Part shown: one piece after another, positions 9,739-18,908 of the stretch
How the letters are laid out: each line of letters opens with the position of its first letter
Numbering within the stretch: the stretch's first letter is position 1
Source: Micromonospora sp. MH99
Lineage (GTDB): Bacteria > Actinomycetota > Actinomycetes > Mycobacteriales > Micromonosporaceae
Assembly: GCF_021442385.1 (NCBI RefSeq)
Contig: NZ_MUZA01000022.1
Span: 29,719-93,718 of the forward strand
Direction of reading: 5' to 3'
DNA: 64,000 nt
Notes under the pieces: generated by a model
What the model saw: only the letters and a program-made list of their open reading frames with translations
Told to the model about the DNA's origin: nothing
The model's database searches: none
Position numbers and translations under genes: made by a program

Positions 9739-10563
9739 CTATCCCTTCAGTGAGCCCTGGATCAGGGCCTTGATGAACTGTCGCTGGAAGATCAGGAACA
9801 CGATGAGGGTAGGGGTGAGGATCAGCAGCGAACCAGCGCACAGCAGCACCAGGTCGGTGCCCCACTGGCCCTGGAACGCGCCGAGCGCCCCGGCCATCGT
9901 GCGTTTGGTGGCGTCGTCGACGAGGACGATCGCGAGCAGGAACTGGTTCCACGTCCACAGGAACATCAGGATCGTCAGCGACGCGATGGCCGGGCGGGCC
10001 AGCGGCACCTGGACCCGCCAGAACAGCTGCCAGGTGCTGCTGCCGTCCACCCGGGCGGCCTCGGACAGCTCGACCGGCACGTTGGTGAAGTGGGCACGCA
10101 TCCAGAACACCGCGAACGGCATGTAGAGGCCGATCAGCGGCAGGATGATGGCCCACCGGGTGTTGAGCAGCCCGAAGTCCTGCATCTGGTAGTAGAGCGG
10201 GGTGACCACGGCCTCGAACGGCAGGGTGAGGCCGAGCAGCAGCAGGCCGAAGACGAGCCGGCCGCCGGGCACCCGCAGTTGACCGAGCCCGAAGCCGGCC
10301 ATGGTGGCGATGAGCACCGACACGGGTACGACGCCGGCCACGATGAGCAGGCTGGAGCGCAGCAGCGCGCCCATGTTGGCGGCGGTGAACGCGTCGGCGA
10401 AGTTGCCCCACTGCGGGTCGGACGGCCAGGCCAGCCCGTCGGGCACGGTGCCGCGCGGTTGCAGGGCGGCCGAGAGCATGCTCACGAACGGCAGCAGGGT
10501 GACGAGGATCAGGGCGATCAGGAAGACCCGCCCGGTCACCTGCTCACGTCGGCTCAGGTTCAC
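9739..10563 (-). CDS. Carbohydrate ABC transporter permease (MalG type)
   Basis: This 274-residue permease has six predicted membrane helices. Its EAA loop, ELSEAARVDGSSTWQLFWRVQVPL, is where the ATPase docks. The C-terminal RQFIKALIQGSLKG is typical of MalG-like subunits. It starts at a GTG that overlaps the preceding permease by four bases (GTGA), with GGGGGAG just upstream. The second permease of an importer normally pairs with the MalF-type subunit as here. No ATPase gene is present in the operon, so a shared MsiK-like ATPase is expected. Confidence 0.93.
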   Translation of the reverse strand: MNLSRREQVTGRVFLIALILVTLLPFVSMLSAALQPRGTVPDGLAWPSDPQWGNFADAFTAANMGALLRSSLLIVAGVVPVSVLIATMAGFGLGQLRVPGGRLVFGLLLLGLTLPFEAVVTPLYYQMQDFGLLNTRWAIILPLIGLYMPFAVFWMRAHFTNVPVELSEAARVDGSSTWQLFWRVQVPLARPAIASLTILMFLWTWNQFLLAIVLVDDATKRTMAGALGAFQGQWGTDLVLLCAGSLLILTPTLIVFLIFQRQFIKALIQGSLKG

Positions 10564-11531
10564 GGTTTCTCCCCCCGGGTCAGTCGCTGGATCGGCAGCA
10601 CGAACGCCAGCACGAGCAGCATGAGCACGACGGCGAGCGCCGAGGCCAGTCCGACCTGACGCTGCGAGAAGGCGAGGCGGTAGATCTCCAGACCCGGAAC
10701 TGTGGTCTGCAGACCCGGGCCTCCGCTGGTGGAGATGTAGACGATGTCGAAGCTCGCCAGAGCGGCGATGATCGTGACGGTGAGGCAGACCCCGATCTCC
10801 TGGCGCAGGCTGGGCAGGGTGACCGCGAGGAACTCGCGGACCGGCCCCGCGCCGTCCAGCCGGGCGGCCTCGTAGAGCGCCGGATCGATCTTGCTCATGC
10901 CGGTGACCAGCAGGATCGTGCAGAGACCGAGCAGTACCCAGGCGCCGATCACCCCGACAGCGGGCAGCGCCGTGTCGAAGTCGCCGAGCCACGCGCGGGC
11001 GAGGCCACCCAGCCCGAGCGCGCGCAACACCTGGTTGACCAGCCCGTTGGTCGACAGCAGCCAACTCCACGCGATGCCGGCCGCGACGAGTGGGATGACC
11101 TGCGGCAGGAACAGGATCGTCCGGACGACGGTCCCGAACGCGCCGGTGGTGATCCGGCGGACCATGCTCGCCACCAGCAGCCCGAGCGCGACCGGGATGA
11201 GGCTGAAGAAGACGATCAGGATGATCGCGTTGGAGATGATCTTCAAAAGGTCGCTGTCGGTGAACACCGTGACGTAGTTGTCCAGGCCCGCCCAGCGGGC
11301 GACGCCGATTCCGTTCCAGTCGTAGAACGAGTACTGGACGGTCAGGGCGAGAGGGCGCAGGACGAAGACCGCGTACATGAGCAGGGCGGGCAGGACGTAC
11401 AACCAGCCGGTCCCGGCCGCGCGGGCCCACCGGCGTCGGTGGGCCCGCGTGGACGTGGAACGGGCGGGACGGCCCGTGGACGACACCTGGTCGTCCCGCC
11501 CGGTTGGTGCGCTGCCGAGGGCAGACGTCAT
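10560..11531 (-). CDS. Carbohydrate ABC transporter permease (MalF type)
   Basis: This 323-residue membrane protein has a basic N-terminal tail of about 35 residues and six hydrophobic segments. Its EAA loop reads LYEAARLDGAGPVREFLAVTLPSL. It forms the channel heterodimer with the downstream MalG-type subunit. The ATG overlaps the binding-protein stop by four bases (ATGA, 11528-11531), so the three genes are translationally coupled. Longer frames upstream run through the binding-protein gene and are not real. Confidence 0.93.
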   Translation of the reverse strand: MTSALGSAPTGRDDQVSSTGRPARSTSTRAHRRRWARAAGTGWLYVLPALLMYAVFVLRPLALTVQYSFYDWNGIGVARWAGLDNYVTVFTDSDLLKIISNAIILIVFFSLIPVALGLLVASMVRRITTGAFGTVVRTILFLPQVIPLVAAGIAWSWLLSTNGLVNQVLRALGLGGLARAWLGDFDTALPAVGVIGAWVLLGLCTILLVTGMSKIDPALYEAARLDGAGPVREFLAVTLPSLRQEIGVCLTVTIIAALASFDIVYISTSGGPGLQTTVPGLEIYRLAFSQRQVGLASALAVVLMLLVLAFVLPIQRLTRGEKP

Positions 11532-12883
11532 CGGGACAGTTCCTTCGCGTACTCGGCCTGGACCGCCTTCACGTATCCCTCGGGCGTCTGCTGGCCGGCG
11601 ACCAGCTTCTGCATCTCCGGCGTGATGGCGGCGGCGAAGATGCCACCTGTCGCGTTGGCGGTGAAGTCCACCGCGCCGTTCTCGGCCCCGAGCTGCTGCG
11701 CCGCCTTGAGGGTCTCGGCCAGCACCGTATTCGGGGCCGCGGCCGGCACCGGGAGGTCGCTCGGACCACCCGGGCTGGAACCGCCGACAGTCACGGCGAT
11801 CTCCCGCGCCTTGGCGTTTGTGTGGACCCAGTTCAGGAAGTACGCGGCGGTGTCCGGGTTCTTGGCCTTCGCCGAGACGCCGAAGGTGTTGGGGGCGGAC
11901 ATCGCAACGTGCTTGCCACCGGCGGTCTCGGCGGGGAACAGGAAGAAGCCCACATTGCCGGGCATCGCCTTGTCGAGGTTGGCCGACTCCCAGTCGCCGT
12001 TGAACATGAACAGACCGTTGCCCTTCTGGAACTGCCCCACCATGCCCGCGTAGTCCAGGGCGTTGGCGTCCTTCGGGAAGTAGCCGGCCTGGGCCCACTT
12101 CTGGATGGTCTGGGTGGCCTTCAACGCGGCCGGGGTGTCGAAGGTGGCCCCCGGCTTCTGGAAGATCCAGTCGGCGACCTGGGCCGGGTCGCCGAACTGG
12201 TTCTGCAGCGCCTGGTGCGGGAAGTTGATGCCCGCGGTGTTCTTGTTGAACTGCATGATCGGCTGGACCCCGCCGGCCTTCGCCTTCGCCAGCAGCTGTT
12301 CGAACTCGGCGACGGTGGCCGGCGGCTGGGTCATGCCGACCTGGCTGGCCAGCTTCTTGTTGTAGAAGACACCGGTGACGCTGTAGCCGAGCCCCATGCC
12401 GTAGAGCGAGCCGGTGCCCCGGGTGTTGTCGCCGACGCGCAGCTGCATGAGCTGCGAGGCCGGGAACTTGTCCCAGCCGTACGCGCTGACGTACGGGTCG
12501 AGGTTCTCGAGCAGGTCGTCCTTCACCAGGTCGACCATCGTGGGGAGCCGGATGATGTCCGGCGCGTTGTCCGAGGCCATGACGCGCGGCGCGTTCTCCA
12601 CGATCACGGTGAACTGGTCCTCGCGGATGGCGAACGTGACGTTCGGGTGCTGCTTGGTGAACTCGTCGGCGAGCGCCTTGGCCAGCGGGAAGCCGGTCTC
12701 CGCGTACATCTCCAGCTTGACCGGCGCGGTGCCCAGGTCGGTCTTGACGGCGGCGTCGGGCCCGGCGGTCGACGACCGGTCAGCGCCCGGAGCGCTGCAC
12801 GCCGTCGCGGCGAGCCCGATCACCAGCAGCGGCGCGAGGACGAGCGCTCTGCGTCGTGGAATTTTCGTCAGCAATTCTTCCAT
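11528..12883 (-). CDS. Carbohydrate-binding lipoprotein of ABC importer
   Basis: This 451-residue extracellular solute-binding protein of family 1 (MalE-like) has a lipoprotein signal with lipobox AATAC (Cys29). The mature protein has KLEMYAETGFPLAKALADEF near the start, GVFYNKKLASQVGM, and LFMFNGDWESANLDKAMPGN, all common in oligosaccharide binders. TAGGAG precedes the ATG. It is the first gene of the operon and is read from the operator-bearing promoter around 13074-13118. The context (LacI and GH32-like gene alongside) suggests a fructose-containing oligosaccharide or a modified sucrose. Confidence 0.92.
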   Translation of the reverse strand: MEELLTKIPRRRALVLAPLLVIGLAATACSAPGADRSSTAGPDAAVKTDLGTAPVKLEMYAETGFPLAKALADEFTKQHPNVTFAIREDQFTVIVENAPRVMASDNAPDIIRLPTMVDLVKDDLLENLDPYVSAYGWDKFPASQLMQLRVGDNTRGTGSLYGMGLGYSVTGVFYNKKLASQVGMTQPPATVAEFEQLLAKAKAGGVQPIMQFNKNTAGINFPHQALQNQFGDPAQVADWIFQKPGATFDTPAALKATQTIQKWAQAGYFPKDANALDYAGMVGQFQKGNGLFMFNGDWESANLDKAMPGNVGFFLFPAETAGGKHVAMSAPNTFGVSAKAKNPDTAAYFLNWVHTNAKAREIAVTVGGSSPGGPSDLPVPAAAPNTVLAETLKAAQQLGAENGAVDFTANATGGIFAAAITPEMQKLVAGQQTPEGYVKAVQAEYAKELSR

Positions 12884-13253
12884 TTTATGACTCCTAGATT
12901 CCTCCGCGCGTCCCGCGACCCAGGGCCGCGCGACGGCTCCACCGGACCACCGTGATCGGGTGGACCGCCCCTACAGGTACGTCGTGGCGGGTCGCCCGGC
13001 CCCGGCAGACGTCGGCCACAGTTGACCCTCGGCACGGCGGCCGACGTCGTCTCCAGACGCGCCAAAAGTGGTCGCTAAACTGATTTAGCAGAGCATGCGC
13101 GTGACACGGGAGGCTGTCAAGGACAACCTGGCAACGGTCCGGAAACATCGACGTCACACCACGCTCGACCCGACCGGGGCCAGCCTCCGCGCGCCGACGC
13201 ATCATGATGGGCAGGAGCGGGGCCCGTGGCACCGCGCCTGATTCGGAGGACTG
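12884..13253. other. 370-base divergent region between importer operon and lacI-family gene
   Basis: Holds the promoter-operator at 13074-13118 and the untranslated leaders of both genes. I see no additional gene. The forward promoter for the LacI gene was not identified. Confidence 0.5.
13074..13118 (-). promoter_or_regulatory. Promoter-operator of the importer/esterase operon
   Basis: On the minus strand TTGACA, 17 bp, CATGCT is followed by the operator GCTAAATCAGTTTAGC (13074-13089). Operator sequence, spacing and promoter elements match those at 6184-6230. The site lies 190 bases before the binding-protein ATG and 165 bases before the divergent lacI gene, so it may also affect lacI. Confidence 0.8.
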
Positions 13254-14279
13254 ATGGGCCGCAACAGAGCAACCCTGGCCGACGTCGCGCGGCGAGCCGG
13301 GCTGTCCAAGACCGCCGCGTCGATGGTGCTCAACGGCCGGGAGGGCACGCGGCTCTCGGCCGAGGCACACCAGCGCGTGTTCGCCGCCGCCGAGGAACTG
13401 GGCTACCGACCCAACCTCGCGGCGCGCAGCCTGCGTACCCGCAAGACCGCGACCATCGCGTTCGTCTCCGACATCGTCGCCACCACCCGCTTCGCCGGCG
13501 GCCTCATCCGCGGTGCGCTCGACGCGGCCCGCGAGCGTGACCACGTGCTGCTGATCACCGAGACGCAGGGTGACGCCACGTTCGAGCAGTACGCCATCGA
13601 GGCGATGCTCGACCGACAGGTCGACGGAGTGATCTACGCCGCCATGGCCACCCGGCGGCTGACGGTGCCCCCGGCCATCCTCGGCGGCCCGGTGGTGCTG
13701 CTCAACGCCACCAGCGCCGACGGGCTGCCCTGCGTCCTTCCCGACGACGACCGGGCCGGCCGCTCCGTCGCCACCGCCCTGTTGGAGCACGGCCACCGCG
13801 ACGCCATCGCGCTGATCGGCCGCAACCGGCTCAAGGAGGACGACCCGGAGGTCTCCCTCGCCGCCCGGGCCCGCCTGCGGGGCATCCAGCAGGCGCTGGG
13901 CGACGCGGGCGTGAGCCTCCTCGCGGAGTGCTTCTGCACCGAGTGGTTGCCCGAGCACGGCTACGCCGCCATGCGCGGGCTCCTGAGCAGGCCGTCGCGA
14001 CCCAGCGCGGTCATCTGCATGAACGACCGGCTGGCCTTCGGCGCCTACCAGGCGCTCGGCGAGGCGGGCCTGAGCGTCCCGGACGACATCTCGGTGATCT
14101 CGTTCGACGACGACCCGATCGCCGCCTGGCTGCGTCCCAGCCTGGCCACCACGGCGCTGCCCCACGAGCAGATGGGGCGGCGCGCGGTCGAGCTGCTCCT
14201 CGACGGCGGCGCCGCCGAGCCGTCACTCGTCGCGATGCCGCTGCGCCGACGCCGGTCCCTCGCGCCCCCCGCCGGCTGA
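13254..14279 (+). CDS. LacI-family transcriptional repressor
   Basis: This 341-residue regulator has the canonical LacI helix-turn-helix at residues 6-30 (TLADVARRAGLSKTAASMVLNG) and hinge helix LGYRPNLAARSLRT. A sugar-binding core follows, with VDGVIYAAMA and SVISFDDDPIAAWLRPSLAT. The start has GGAG in front at the appropriate distance. It sits between the importer operon and the GH32-like gene, both of which carry CTAAAyCrGTTTAG sites, as does the esterase gene 7 kb away. This makes it the likely repressor of the three units. LacI proteins with this type of hinge bind palindromes with a central CG or near it. The inducer is unknown. Confidence 0.92.
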   Translation: MGRNRATLADVARRAGLSKTAASMVLNGREGTRLSAEAHQRVFAAAEELGYRPNLAARSLRTRKTATIAFVSDIVATTRFAGGLIRGALDAARERDHVLLITETQGDATFEQYAIEAMLDRQVDGVIYAAMATRRLTVPPAILGGPVVLLNATSADGLPCVLPDDDRAGRSVATALLEHGHRDAIALIGRNRLKEDDPEVSLAARARLRGIQQALGDAGVSLLAECFCTEWLPEHGYAAMRGLLSRPSRPSAVICMNDRLAFGAYQALGEAGLSVPDDISVISFDDDPIAAWLRPSLATTALPHEQMGRRAVELLLDGGAAEPSLVAMPLRRRRSLAPPAG

Positions 14280-14322
14280 GCCGGGCCGCCGAAGAGCGCG
14301 ACGGGGGGCGACCCCTCGTCAG

Positions 14323-14336
14323 CTAAACCGGTTTAG
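14323..14336. promoter_or_regulatory. LacI operator before the GH32-like gene
   Basis: CTAAACCGGTTTAG is a perfect 14-bp palindrome, differing from the sites at 6215 and 13074 only in the four central bases. It ends 16 bases before the ATG at 14353, where a bound repressor would block initiation or early transcription. Confidence 0.75.
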
Positions 14337-14352
14337 TGCTAGTTTTCCGGCC

Positions 14353-15306
14353 ATGCTTCGTCTAGCCGACCACTGGGTGTGGGACAGCTGGTACGCGCGG
14401 GACGACAACGGCCTCTGGCACGTGTTCTTCCTGCGCGCGTCCCGCGCCCTGCACGACCCGCACCGCCGCCACCGCCGTGCCTCGATCGGCCACGCCGTCT
14501 CGACGGACCTGCGCACGTGGCGTCTGGTCGCCGACGCCCTGGTCCCCGCCGACGCGCCGGCCTGGGACGACCTCGCGACCTGGACCGGGTGCACGGTCCG
14601 CGGCCCGGACGGGCGGTGGTACCTGTACTACACCGGGGTCTCCCGCGCCGAGGACGGTCTCGTCCAACGGATCGGTCTGGCCGTCTCGGACGACCTGATC
14701 ACCTGGCACCGGCACGGGTCCGGGCCCGTCGTGCAGGCCGACCCGACGTGGTACGAGCTGCTCGACACCGACCTGTGGTACGAGCAGGCGTGGCGCGACC
14801 CTTGGGTGTTTCCCGACCCGGACGGCGACGGCTGGCACATGCTCATCACGGCGCGCGCCAACACGGGAGCGACGGACACGCGCGGCGTCGTCGGCCACGC
14901 CACCTCCCCCGACCTGCTCACCTGGACCGTCCGACCGCCGCTGTCGACCCCGGCGGGGTTCGGTCACCTGGAGGTGCCCCAGGTCGCGGTCGTCGACGGG
15001 CAGCCTCTGCTGCTGTTCTCCACCGACGCGACAGCCGGCGCCCGGCGCGACGACCACCGGATCTGGGTGGCGACCGGGCAGAGCGTCCGCGGCCCGTGGG
15101 ACGTCGCGGCCGCCCGGCCGGTCACCCACCCGCACCTGTACGCGCCCCGACTGGTCCCCGGACCGGCCGACGACTGGTCGCTCATCGGCTTCCTCGACCA
15201 CGTCGACGGGTCATTCGTCGGTGAACTCACCGACCCCGTTCCGGTGCGCTACGACGCGTCGACCGGGCTGACGATCCAGCCGGCGAGGACGGCAGCCGCG
15301 ACCTGA
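14353..15306 (+). CDS. GH32-like glycoside hydrolase
   Basis: This 317-residue cytoplasmic protein has a five-bladed beta-propeller of the GH32/GH68/GH43 type. The three acidic residues can be placed: Asp11 in WVWDSWY, Asp149 in the RDP motif (AWRDPWVF) and Glu207 in HLEVPQV. The RDP and E-x-P motifs favour GH32 (beta-fructofuranosidase, levanase or inulinase), but the usual N-terminal NDPNG is replaced by WDSWYARDDNG. The C-terminal beta-sandwich of classic GH32 enzymes is absent. It has no signal peptide, so it acts on an imported substrate. It starts just after an operator and downstream of lacI, and is followed by two hairpins. A fructosidase acting on a modified fructoside is the best guess. 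Confidence 0.8.
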   Translation: MLRLADHWVWDSWYARDDNGLWHVFFLRASRALHDPHRRHRRASIGHAVSTDLRTWRLVADALVPADAPAWDDLATWTGCTVRGPDGRWYLYYTGVSRAEDGLVQRIGLAVSDDLITWHRHGSGPVVQADPTWYELLDTDLWYEQAWRDPWVFPDPDGDGWHMLITARANTGATDTRGVVGHATSPDLLTWTVRPPLSTPAGFGHLEVPQVAVVDGQPLLLFSTDATAGARRDDHRIWVATGQSVRGPWDVAAARPVTHPHLYAPRLVPGPADDWSLIGFLDHVDGSFVGELTDPVPVRYDASTGLTIQPARTAAAT

Positions 15307-15308
15307 CC

Positions 15309-15336
15309 CGGTCGCCGACTGACGAGCCGGCGACCG
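15309..15336 (+). terminator. Hairpin after the GH32-like gene
   Basis: A 9-bp stem CGGTCGCCG/CGGCGACCG begins immediately after the stop codon. Confidence 0.55.
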
Positions 15337-15355
15337 AGGGCAGGACCGCGACGAC

Positions 15356-15397
15356 ACAGGTCCGGGCCGGGGTGACTGCGCCCCGGCCCGGACCTGT
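15356..15397. terminator. Strong bidirectional terminator
   Basis: A perfect 17-bp stem (15356-15372 with 15381-15397) and an 8-base loop lie between the convergent GH32-like and GH27 genes. Confidence 0.8.
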
Positions 15398-15408
15398 CGA
15401 TACCACCG

Positions 15409-17178
<1,770 letters not shown>

Positions 17179-17316
17179 TCATATTACGGAGCCGTTTCGT
17201 CGAATTCAACTACTTCCATGTGTCGACGTACTCCCCGCACGTGAACCGGGGCGGCCCCCGGTCGCGTGGACCGGAGACCGCCCCGTGCGGTGAGCCGTCA
17301 ACCGGCCACCGCGCGC

Positions 17317-17346
17317 CGACACCGTCGCGTCGACGCGACGGTGTCG
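17317..17346 (-). terminator. 30-bp perfect palindrome after the RICIN-esterase gene
   Basis: A palindrome without a loop, its two 15-base arms meeting at GTC|GAC, begins 20 bases beyond the stop at 17366. It probably folds into a terminator hairpin for the leftward gene. Confidence 0.6.
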
Positions 17347-17365
17347 CGGTCGCCGAGCGCCATCG

Positions 17366-18739
17366 CTAGAACTGCGCGAAGAACCGCCACACCTCACCCT
17401 TGGTCCAGGTCGTGATGCCGCTCTCGGCGTACGTGCCGTCCACCGGCCCCGGCATGTGGCCGTTGTCGAACGCCGCCCACTGCACCGGATATCCGGCCCG
17501 GCATCCGGAGTAGGCGGTGGTGACGTGCGTGCGGCTGCCCGAGGCCGGCTCCCGCGGGCTCTGCGCCGTGCAGCCGTTGTTGCGCACGAACGTGTCCCGC
17601 AACGACCGCCCCGAGGAGATGTTGAGCACCGAGTCGGTGATGCCGTGCAGACCGAAGTACGCGATGGGCTGGGTGCCGCCGCTGCACCCGCTGAGCTGGG
17701 CCCCGCTGAACACCGCCACCGCCCGGAACACGTTCGCCCGCGCACACGCCAGCGCGTAGCTCATGCCACCGCCGTAGCTGAAGCCGAGCGCGAAACGCTG
17801 CGCCGTGTTGACGCAGAGGTCGCCTTCGATCAGCCGGATCATGTCGTCGACGAAGGTGATGTCCTCGCCACCGGAGTTGGCCCAGCCGTTGCCGAGGCCC
17901 TGCGGCGCGACGAGGATCGCGGTGTTGTTCGACTGCTCCTGCTGGCCGTAGTAGGACCACGGCGTCCCACTCGTGCCACCCGAGTTGACCTCGGCCGCAG
18001 TGCCGCCCCGCCAGTGGAACGCGAAGATCAACCGGTAGCGGGTGCTGCTGGTGTAGTTGGCGGGAATCCGCAGGATGAAGCTGCGGCTCTTGCCGTTGCT
18101 CTGGATCGTGTGGGTGCCGTTGGCCAGCGTGGGACTCTTGCCGCAGCCTCCACCGGTCCCGGTGTCACCCGACACCTTGGCCAGCTGCCACTGCTGGTTG
18201 GCGCCGTTGAGGTCGGCGTACTGGGCGACGTTGGCGCCGTCGGCGGTCGAGGCGCCCAGGACCTCCACGGCCCTGCCGCTCTGCCGACCGATCAGGCGCA
18301 CGAACTGAGCGTCGGAGTCGGCCAGCCGGAACTGCTGGTTGGCCGCGTTGTTGTCGGTCCACTGCACGATCGCCGCCCCGTCGGCGGTCGACGCGCCGCT
18401 GACGTCGAGGACCTTGCCCGAGAGCCGTGACTTCAGCCGGTAGAAGCCGCCACCGGAATCCACGAACTGCCACTGCTGGTTGCTGCCGTTGTTACGCGTC
18501 CACTGGGTGATCCGCGCGCCGTCGTTGGTGGCCTGGCCGTACACGTCCAACGCCTTGCCGCTGTTGCGGTTGACCAGGACGTACCAGGCGTTGGTGTCCA
18601 CCGTCGCCGCCGCCGCGGGCGCCGCGCTCACCCCGACGAGGGTGCCGGCGGCGAGCAGGGTCGCCGCCACGGCGGCCAGGCCCGACCGCCAGCGGCGCCG
18701 CGGTGGGGCGGCGGAATGACGCGCACCGTTGGTTTCCAT
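17366..18739 (-). CDS. Secreted RICIN-domain esterase (PHB depolymerase/feruloyl esterase type)
   Basis: This 457-residue exported protein has a signal peptide (to about 45) and an N-terminal ricin B trefoil (about 50-188) with three NQQW/NQQF repeats. After a short GTGGG linker comes a CE1-like alpha/beta hydrolase (about 205-457), with nucleophile Ser321 in GFSYGGGM. It has the LpqC-like signature LIFAFHWRGGTAAEV, GLHGITDS for the acidic residue and FDNGHMPGPV for the histidine. Known relatives are acetyl-xylan or feruloyl esterases that strip acyl groups from hemicellulose. The ATG at 18739 with GGGAG upstream is preferred to the adjacent TTG. A LacI-type operator lies 53 bases upstream, in line with joint induction with the xylanase and GH43 genes. 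Confidence 0.92.
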   Translation of the reverse strand: METNGARHSAAPPRRRWRSGLAAVAATLLAAGTLVGVSAAPAAAATVDTNAWYVLVNRNSGKALDVYGQATNDGARITQWTRNNGSNQQWQFVDSGGGFYRLKSRLSGKVLDVSGASTADGAAIVQWTDNNAANQQFRLADSDAQFVRLIGRQSGRAVEVLGASTADGANVAQYADLNGANQQWQLAKVSGDTGTGGGCGKSPTLANGTHTIQSNGKSRSFILRIPANYTSSTRYRLIFAFHWRGGTAAEVNSGGTSGTPWSYYGQQEQSNNTAILVAPQGLGNGWANSGGEDITFVDDMIRLIEGDLCVNTAQRFALGFSYGGGMSYALACARANVFRAVAVFSGAQLSGCSGGTQPIAYFGLHGITDSVLNISSGRSLRDTFVRNNGCTAQSPREPASGSRTHVTTAYSGCRAGYPVQWAAFDNGHMPGPVDGTYAESGITTWTKGEVWRFFAQF

Positions 18740-18791
18740 CAATTCACTCCCATGCCGGGGTACGCCCGCGGGGCGGGCGTGACCTGTTTCG

Positions 18792-18806
18792 GGTTAGCGT
18801 TAACAC
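18792..18806. promoter_or_regulatory. LacI-type operator of the RICIN-esterase gene
   Basis: GGTTAGCGTTAACAC fits TGTTAnCGnTAACA when read on the minus strand (TGTTAACGCTAACC). It is located 53 bases before the ATG. Confidence 0.7.
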
Positions 18807-18908
18807 TTCTGCTGGTCGATGACCGGCAGCAATGGCGGGCCCCGATCTGCGGCGGCCCGCCGCCGGGGCGCCCCGGCCGGGGTGCGGCCGGCCGGGGCGA
18901 TCCGGATG

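Noticed and set aside
10560..12098. Long frames extending each permease into the preceding gene
   Set aside because: Third-position GC keeps shadow frames open. The ATGA and GTGA overlaps give natural starts with ribosome-binding sites.
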